64,000 bases of DNA, taken from contig JACQYT010000056.1 in assembly GCA_016208085.1 (NCBI GenBank), positions 1-64,000 of the forward strand. Reading direction: 5' to 3'. Position numbers and translations under genes: made by a program. The stretch is from Elusimicrobiota bacterium. GTDB lineage: Bacteria; Elusimicrobiota; Elusimicrobia; Elusimicrobiales; UBA9959. Below are positions 15,513 through 23,600 of the stretch, piece by piece; the stretch's first letter is position 1, and the number at the start of each line of letters is the position of its first letter. The notes beneath the pieces are model-generated. The model ran no database searches. It was not told where the DNA came from and saw nothing but the letters and a program-made list of their open reading frames with translations.

Positions 15513-16826
15513 TTAGAACTGCATCCAGAAGCCGAAGCGGTGGACATTGCCCAAATCGCCGAACGGCAGGTAAGCGTAATCCACGCCCAGGCCCGACACT
15601 TTCAGCCCGAATCCGAGGCTTAAGCCCACTTCCAGCCCGAGATTGGCGCTGTCGTAGCCGAATTTATAACCGCCCCGCAGCGCGAAGGAATCCCTGAACC
15701 AGTATTCCGCGCCCGCCGACGGGTAGAATTTTTCGTCCACGAAGTACTGGTTCAGCTCCGCCACGAAGTTAAGGCGGGGCTGCGGCTTGTAAAGCATGCC
15801 GGCCCTTAAGCTGAAAGGCAGCGGGTCGGACTCCGAATCAAATTTCATCTTGCTGCCGAGGTTCGCCAGCGCCATGGAAAAGTTCACGCGCTCGGAAGCG
15901 TGATAGATGACGCCGGCGTCCACGGCCAGCGCGAAGGCGCTATCAGTGTCTATCGCGGACCTTATGAATTTAAGGCCGAAGCCCGCATCCAGCTTATCCA
16001 GGAAGTTGGGGAAGGCGTCCTTTTTGGCGTAAGCCAGCGACACGGCCAGATCATTGGAGCTGAAAGCGCCCAGCTCGGGCACCGTGCCGAGAGCGTCGCT
16101 CGCGCCCCGCCTTTCTATCCCGCCGACATTCATAAAAGTCGCGCCCAGCCCGAAGCGTTTGTCGGCCAGATTGCCGGCATATGAGAGATTCCCCATTTTG
16201 GCGTCCTGGAAATAAGAGGTGAAACCAAGACCCACTTCCTGCTTGTCAAACTGCGCCAGGCCCGCCGGGTTGACGAACACAGCGCCGGAATCGTCGGCCA
16301 GCGCGCTGAAGGCGCCGCCCATGGCTATGGCCCGGGGGCTCATGGCCACTTTAAGAAACGGGGCCGCGGTGGTGCCCGCGCCGGAGGCAAGGCAGGGTAG
16401 AGGGGAGAGGGTAGAGGGTAGAGTTAAAGCCAGAAACAAAAGAACAGCGGCTATTTTAACTTTCCCCGCCTCCTTTTTAAGTGAGTTCATCAATCCGGTA
16501 ATCATTTTAATCACCTCTCCAATATTAGAGTAAACAGACGCGTACACCGCCTCATTTACATAGCCCAAATCTTTCGCAAGCATCCATTGTGTTTCCAATT
16601 CAGCCGCTGAACCCATAGCCATTGACAGAAACTGGAGATATTCCGCCATATGGGTACGGCGGTATCCCTCGGCTATATTACTAGGAATGGAGAGGGAAGC
16701 TCTGCGCATTTGAGAAGTTAACCCGTAGAGTTCCGTTTTGGGAAAGGTATCAGTGGCCTTGTATACTTCAAGAACCAGCCGATACGCTTTTTTCCAGACC
16801 TTAAGTTCCTTGTAATCCCGAAGCAT
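15513..16826 (-). CDS. four-helix-bundle (23S intervening-sequence type) protein fused to a PorV-family outer-membrane barrel
   Basis: Residues 1-117 match the four-helix-bundle family first described from 23S rRNA intervening sequences: LKVWKKAYRLVLEVYK, ELYGLTSQMRRASLSIPSNI, AEGYRRTHMAEYLQFL, ELETQWMLAKDLGY. Without a stop the frame runs into a signal-peptide-like helix (IAAVLLFLALTLPSTLSPL, about 125-143). A PorV/PorQ barrel follows: GAGTTAAPFLKVAMSPRAIAMGGAF, the NPAGLA box, and a C-terminal strand ending in F. PorV proteins in Bacteroidetes shuttle cargo of the type IX secretion system. A signal peptide placed 120 residues in cannot work normally, so internal initiation at M113 (codon 16488-16490) or a non-functional fusion is likely. 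Part of the signal region is written in GGGTAGAGGG repeat. Confidence 0.85.
   Translation of the reverse strand: MLRDYKELKVWKKAYRLVLEVYKATDTFPKTELYGLTSQMRRASLSIPSNIAEGYRRTHMAEYLQFLSMAMGSAAELETQWMLAKDLGYVNEAVYASVYSNIGEVIKMITGLMNSLKKEAGKVKIAAVLLFLALTLPSTLSPLPCLASGAGTTAAPFLKVAMSPRAIAMGGAFSALADDSGAVFVNPAGLAQFDKQEVGLGFTSYFQDAKMGNLSYAGNLADKRFGLGATFMNVGGIERRGASDALGTVPELGAFSSNDLAVSLAYAKKDAFPNFLDKLDAGFGLKFIRSAIDTDSAFALAVDAGVIYHASERVNFSMALANLGSKMKFDSESDPLPFSLRAGMLYKPQPRLNFVAELNQYFVDEKFYPSAGAEYWFRDSFALRGGYKFGYDSANLGLEVGLSLGFGLKVSGLGVDYAYLPFGDLGNVHRFGFWMQF
16395..16423. repeat. GGGTAGAGGG tract inside the PorV signal-peptide region
   Basis: Four tandem units of gggtagag, translated on the minus strand as LPSTLSPLP. 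The same tract occurs at 34016-34044 at the same place in the second PorV gene. Confidence 0.8.
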
Positions 16827-16841
16827 AACGCACCTTGCTAT

Positions 16842-16930
16842 AGGGTAGAGGGTGCAGAAATAAGGAATTCCTTATAACTCTCCCCTCTACCCTAAACCCT
16901 CTCCCCTAAACCCTCTACCCTCTACCCTAC
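16842..16930. repeat. GGGTAGAGGG / CCCTCTACCC inverted tracts
   Basis: A gggtagaggg unit at 16842-16852 faces a run of ccctctaccc units at 16881-16930. The last unit supplies the stop codon (TAG, 16927-16929) of the preceding minus-strand gene. Confidence 0.75.
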
Positions 16931-17625
16931 TTTATTATCGCCAGTTTGTGGGCTTTATTGCCCAGCTTATTGCCGTTCAGATAGGTCAGCATGAAGTAAA
17001 CGCCGGACGCGCAGTCCGCGTTCTTGTCGTTCTTGCCGTCCCATTCCGAATAATATAAATAGCCGCCGGTCCTGTCGCCTTCGTCTAAAGTCCTGACCTT
17101 TTCTCCGGCCAGGTTGTAGATGACGAACTTCAGGCTGCCGGATCTGCCGGACGGCAGATGGTATTTGATTATCGTGCCGCGGGTATCATAACTGGAAGCC
17201 GAGAACGGGGGCGTGCCACCGGAAGTCCCGTCGGCGCTTATTGACACAGTTTTGCTCTTCAGGCTGAACGGATTGGGCATGTTATACACGTCAAACGCCG
17301 CGCCGGAGTAACTTACACCGGTGGGCGGCTTGGCCGTGAACACCGCGAACTGGCCGCTCTGCGAAGTGCTGGCGGCGGACGGCACATACCGCCCGTTCTG
17401 TACCGCGCTCATCTTGAAGCGCTTGCGGCCCAGCGGTGTATTGGCGCCGCCTGCGCCCTCGTAGGCGGAATCAAGGCCGGCTATGTCCACGGACACCACG
17501 CCCAGCATCGGGTCTATGGTGTAATTGCCGGGGATTTCTTTCCAGGAGCCGCTGGCGGAGTCATACTGGTATATTTTCAGCGAGCCGGAGTTCAGCGCCT
17601 TCGGGTTTTCCTTGTCGTATTTAAG
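16927..17625 (-). pseudogene. frameshift-separated C-terminus of the giant surface protein (FlgD-like Ig fold)
   Basis: This frame is open from at least 17625 and continues the giant protein after a one-base shift near 17622: LKYDKENPKALNSGSLKIYQ follows directly. It ends in a FlgD-like/T9SS-like C-terminal fold (YNMPNPFSLKSKTVSI, VIYNLAGEKVRTLDEG, WDGKN, ASGVYFMLTYLNG). The second giant protein (34252-39090) has the same ending in frame, which shows where the shift happened. If the shift is real, the giant protein loses its probable sorting domain. It could be re-initiated separately, but I see no ribosome-binding site for that. Confidence 0.7.
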
Positions 17626-20600
17626 CGTCCGCGTTGTCCAGGTTCATGTTATAGACCTCGGAAGCCATTATGTCCTTCAGCGCGCTCTCTATGGTCAGAT
17701 TGCCCTTGGCCGTCTTGACCGTGCGCACGTTGGGCAGCGCGCTGAAGAAACCGCCGACCAGATTGGAGAAGTCGGCGGTGCCGGAAAGGGTCGTGAGAGC
17801 GCCCGCGTCCAGCTCTATGCCTGAGTATTCCTCTTTTTCGGCGTCCATGCTGATTTCGCCGCCGGCTATGGCCTCGTCCTGGATGTACTGTTCGGTCCTA
17901 GCCTCGTTGGTCTTGTCGTAAAGAACGTATTTTTCCATCCTATTGTCGCCATCGCCCGCAGCCACATAGATCGTGTAGTATTGCTTGTTGCTTGAAACAG
18001 TAAACTGGCCATAATAACTGTTGTTGGGGCCGGGCACAAGCGCCATGCTGACCGCGCTGGTGGAGTCAAAGACTTTTCCGGGATTGTACTTGCACACCGG
18101 AGTCGCGACCAGTTGCTTGGGGCTCTTTATGATGACATCCACCTTGCTGGCGGAATCCGGCGATTTTCTCACCTTGACCATGATCTGCGGCGGAATATCC
18201 CTTAGCACTATATCGGCAATGACGGTATCGCCCTCAACGGCGTCTATATCCAGCGTTTCCGGCGTTTTGCCCTCGTAAAAAGCCGAGATCTTGTAGGTGT
18301 GGCCGGCTATGATTCCGGTAAGTTCGTAACTTCCGTTCTCGTCTGTCTGCGCTTCCAGCTTGGGTAGGTACGCGCCGGGGTCTTCCACGTTCATAGTCTC
18401 ATCGTAAGCCACTATCTTTATGCCGTCTTTCGTGGAAGGAGACGGGAACTTGCTAAGATATACCTTCCCCGTTATCCTGGACACCGAAGACAACAGATAG
18501 AACTTAAAACTGGCGGAGTCGTTTCCGGTGAGCGAGGTCTTCATGCCGGCCTTGACGAAGCCGTCCCGCGTCGCTTCCAGGCGGTAAATGCCGCTCGGTA
18601 GGTTGGCGAAGGAGAAATCCCCGGAAGAATCCGTTACGGTGAATTTCTCCACTGTCCTGTGTTTTAGATAGACTGTAACGTCTTCAAGCGCCTCGCCGGT
18701 CGCTGAACTCCTTACCACGCCGGTTATCTCGCCCACAAGAATATTTTGGCTGTCAAAGTCGAAATTATAAGACTCATTGGCCGGCAGCTCTATCTCCTTA
18801 GCCAGCGGCGGATAGTTGGGATTGGCGAACACAGCCGTGTATCTGCCCGGCGGCACGCCCCATATCAGGTACTTTAAAGGGTTGTCCTTGATGGCCTTTA
18901 TTATAAGCTCCTTGTTTTTACCGATAACGCCCTCCCAGAATCCCGGTAATGCCTTCTCATCCGGCAAGGCATGGCCAAAGCCCCGCAGATCGCCGGCAGT
19001 GTCATAGAGCATGACCGCCGGTATAAGCGGCACAATTTCGTCCTCAAAGTTGGCGAATATCCTTTCGTAATCCGGGTCAGTGAAGATGTTGATGCCTTTA
19101 ACCGATCCACTGATTTCGCCCTGGCCGACGGAGCCGAGTATGTATAGCGGTATCGGCTGTTCAAACGAGCCGAGGCCGGGATTGGAGTCGGATTTTTGCA
19201 CGGCGACGTTTTTCGCGCGGCCGATAAAGTTCGCGAACTGGTGATAGCTGATCTGCTCATTCTTGTCCTCTTTATCCCCGGGGTTATACCTGACCGTGAC
19301 CAGCAGGTAGAAGTCATACTGCCCCTGCGGCAGGTATTTTCTGTCCCAGCCGCCGGCTGCGGTATCATAATCAAAGGTGTATTTCGGCTCCTCAAAGAAC
19401 ATTTCGGTTATATTCCTCTGGTTCATCTGGAAACCGGAAGGCACGCCTATAACTTTATAACGCCATGTTTTCGTGGAGAGTTCCGGCAGGCCGAATATCT
19501 GCGGCTGGACCACAAGGCCGTCCTCAAGACGCAGTTTGATTTCCGTCGTTTTGCCAACGGCCACCACGACATCGTTCAATTCGGCCGGCGGCCAGCGGAA
19601 ACCGGCGCCCCTGGGTTGCACTTTTACGGTGTATTTGCCGGGAGCCAGGTTCGGGAATTCAAAACCCCCGTACTCATCCAGGCCGGTTCCCTGATAGACC
19701 TGCACATTCTGGCCGCCCGCTTCTATATCGGCCCAATATCCGGTCGGATCATTTTTGTCATCGGTGTAGCGGGGCTTGAAGCTGGTGCCGTCCGGCAGTT
19801 TTAGAACGCCTTTCAACGCGCCGGATTTAGTCAGCATAAAGTCCATTCTGGCCGTATCGGTGGATGACAGATTGACCTGGTCGTTGAAGGAGGAATCCTG
19901 CCCCCACTCCGTTGAATAGATCCTGCTCCAGTAGTCAACGCCGGTGGAAAGCGTCACGCTGTAAGTGGCGACATTCGTAATGAAAACCCCGGATATGGAG
20001 GCGAAGCCGAGCTTTTGATCGGCGCAACCGCCGTCGCATTGTTCCATGACCATGACGACCACCGGCGAGGAAGCATAGATTTCAAGCGGCGAGGCCTTGG
20101 TCACCGTGTAGGTGGTGATAAAGGCTATATCGCCGTAAAGCGTGCCGGCGGCGTTGGCGTCGGTGGAAGACATAATGTTGAATATGATGGAGCCGGCCGA
20201 TAGGCAGCTGCCGCCGGCATTAAGCGCCCAGGTCCGGCCGGCTTTGCATTGATTATTGAAGGGACTTAACGGCGCAACGGCTCCCTGTGAGGATATTACG
20301 ATCCTTACATCGTCGCTATTGTCCTTGGAGTTGTTGCCCCGGTTGAGCTCTCTCCAGACACCCATAAATTCCGCGTTTAAGCGCACATTGCCGTCGGTCA
20401 GGCCTTTTAAGGCAAATAAGCCGTCGGCGCCGGTGTTTACTTTCGCATCGCTCTCCATGCCGTTGTTGCCTAGGTAGGAATCGTCGCCGATGGAATACCC
20501 ATTCCAGTCGCCGTGGGCCATAACCCTGGCGTTCGGCAAGGGCGTGCCGTTATACTTCAGAATGCCGGTTAGGGTATACGTGGCAAGCTCCAGGACATAT

Positions 20601-23600
20601 TCCATGTAGATAGTCGCGCCCGCGCTGTCCGCGGAGAAATAATCCCAGGCGTTCCTGTAACCTGTTTTCCTTATCTCTATATTCCCCGTGCTTATGGGGA
20701 GGTTATAGAAAGAAACCCGGCCGTTTACATCGGTCATGTTCTCGTAGCTCGGCCCGCTGCAGCCGTCGGTTCCGCATATCTGCTGCGAGATCTCCACACG
20801 CACCCTGTCCAGCGGGGCGCCATCGGTGTTCCTGACCACGGCCTGGAAGGAAGGCGGCACTGTGGAGGCGTTCACGTCAAAGCCGGCCATGGAAATGGCG
20901 TTGGTCATATCCACAGTGTAGGTATTGGCGCTTGGGAAAGCCTTGTCCAGATAAATGGTTATCGCTTTATTCTTGCCGGGGATATTTATATTTACGCCGT
21001 AGACTCCGGCCGCGGCCGGAGGCACGTTATGGATGGGGAACGCCGTGTTCAGGGCCGTGGATTTACCTACGCCGTAAGCCGCTTTCTCGCTGGTCTTTGC
21101 ATAGAACACCTCGGCCATCGCATAATCGCCGCTCTCCATGCCGCCTGAGATCTCAATATTGAGGGTATAGGCGGTTTCAGCCGCGGGCTTTGGATAGAGC
21201 TTGTACTGCTTGGTGACGTCGTAGGTTGAAAGATTGACCATGAAGCTGCCGTAAGGGTCCATCATCTGGTCTTTTATGGTCGGCTTGTAGCCGGGCGTGG
21301 AGATGCCTATGAAATACTGGAAACCCGCCGGCAGACGCGCGGCATATTTGCCGTTTGAATCCGTGGTCCCTATTGAGATAAGCTCCGGATTCACGCCGCC
21401 GGTAGCATCAAAAGGCAGGATTATAAGGCCGGTACCTGCCATCGGGGTGGAGATGTCCGGCGCGGAAACGGAATTTATGAAGACTGTGAGCATCGGATTG
21501 GTATTTGAGAAAATCAGTTGTTTATAGCGGTAGATGCCGCAGCCGTTGTTGAAGCTTCCGCCCACATAAACAACGCCTAAAGAGTCCACCAGCACGTCAA
21601 AACCACTCTCGTATGAAGACCCCGAGGCGTTGAAAGTCCTGGTCCAGATGGTATCGCCGGCTGCGCTATATTTCCTTATAAAGAGATTCTCGCTCTGGTT
21701 AATGTCCCAGCGCGATTCCGAGCCGACCACATAAACGCCGCCTATGGCGTCTATCCCTATGCCGTAGCCTGCGTCATAATTGTTGCCGGGATCGTTATAG
21801 GTGCGCTGCCAGGCGTTATTCAGGGAGGAATCGTACTTAGCGACCAGTATATCATTGCCCTGCGTCGCAGAGTTATTGATACTGCCTGTGACATAAGCAT
21901 TGCCCAGGCCGTCGGCCGCCACGCCGTAACCATTATCCTGGCCGTTGGAACCTCCGTTTATGGTGGCCGATGAGATAAGTCCCAGATTATCATTGTATTT
22001 ACCCAGCCAGATATTGGCGTACTGACCCGTCTCCTCAACCGAACCGACCGCATAGACAACTACGGCCGTGGAATCAAAAACTATGTCCGTGCCTTCGTCA
22101 TAACCGTCTGTGCCGTTTATGGTAATTGAGCTTACAACCGCCCCGCTGGAAGAATTTATCATTCCGATGAATATATCCTGGTTCGCCCCGGGTTTCCTCA
22201 CGCTGCCGGCTATATAGAAATTGTCCGCGTTACCGGCCGCGATGCCGTAGCCATTGTCCTCATCGCCAGAATAATCGTAGGCCTTATACCACAGCCGGTT
22301 TCCGGCTGAATCGTATTTTATGACCAGGATATCCTGCTTGGTCGGCGAATCCCCCGCCCCTTTACTGCCGGTGACATAGATATTGCCCGCGCCGTCCAGC
22401 GCCAGGGCGCGTCCTTCCAGATTTTCATTGGGCGCGCCGCCGAAGAACTTTGTCCACTGCACGGATAGATCCGGGTTGTATTTCCTTAAGACTATGATGT
22501 TGACGCCGCCGACTGTAGCGCCGGCAGGGTCGGCCGTTATATTGCCTGCGGTATTGTCGTCCATGCCGGACCGATTGGCGACCGCGTAGATATAGCCGTT
22601 AGCGTCCCTGGCTATTTTATTTCTCCGGCCGTAAGTTTGATTGATAGTGAACACCTTGCTGTCGGGGTATATGGCTGCGCTGTCGGAAACCCCGGGTGTG
22701 CTGGCATAAGAAGAAGCCGGGGTTGTGGAGACCTCTGTTACCGTATCACCGTAGGGTTTATACCAGGCCCTGAAATAATAAAGCGGCGAAATGCTCCCCC
22801 CCGCGGCGTTTCTGCCAACGTCGAGGCTTGGAACAGCCAGAGTCTGGAAAGAGCCGCTCAGGACGGTCTGCGCGGTGACGCTTACCGTCTGCGCGTCAGC
22901 CGCGGACCAGGCCGCGTCCTGGAAAGTGCTGTACTGCACGTAATAGGTGGAACCCTTGGGCAGTTCCACCGGCATGGTCCAGTAAACCTCGGCGGAGGCC
23001 GCAATATTGCCGGGCCTGGCCAGCAGGTTGAAATAAGGCGGACTGAACTGATACAGGCCCGGGAAAGCGGCGATGGTAATACCCGCATAAACATTGCCGT
23101 CATTGCCGGCGATAACGGAGTGCGCGCGTTCATTTAAGGAATTGCCCGCGTCAAAAGTTTTGGCCCACACGGGATCAAGGGTAACCGGGTCCACTTTTGT
23201 CATGCGTATATTGTCGCCCTGGCTAATGTCACCGCGCGTTTCATAACCGGCCGTATAAATATAGCCGCCGGCATATGTTACGGCGAAGTTCATATCGCCG
23301 CCGTTGGCCACGCTGTTATAGGTGGAAGCGAGCACAAGCGCGCCGCTGGCGCCGTTGTCCTTATATTTGCCAAGCCAGGCGTCGCTGAAGGTCAACGCTT
23401 TAAGTCTGCCCGCCACATACACATTGCCGGAAGCGTCCGCGGCCACGCCGTAGCCGTTATTATCCTCATCCGCTAAGCCGTGATAAACGGCCCAGAATGT
23501 GGTCCCGTCGGCCAGGCTGTATTTATGCAGAAAAATATCGCTGTTGGTGGGAGACAGGCCTTTTTTGCCGGTTACATAAACCGCATCGCCGTACAAAGCG

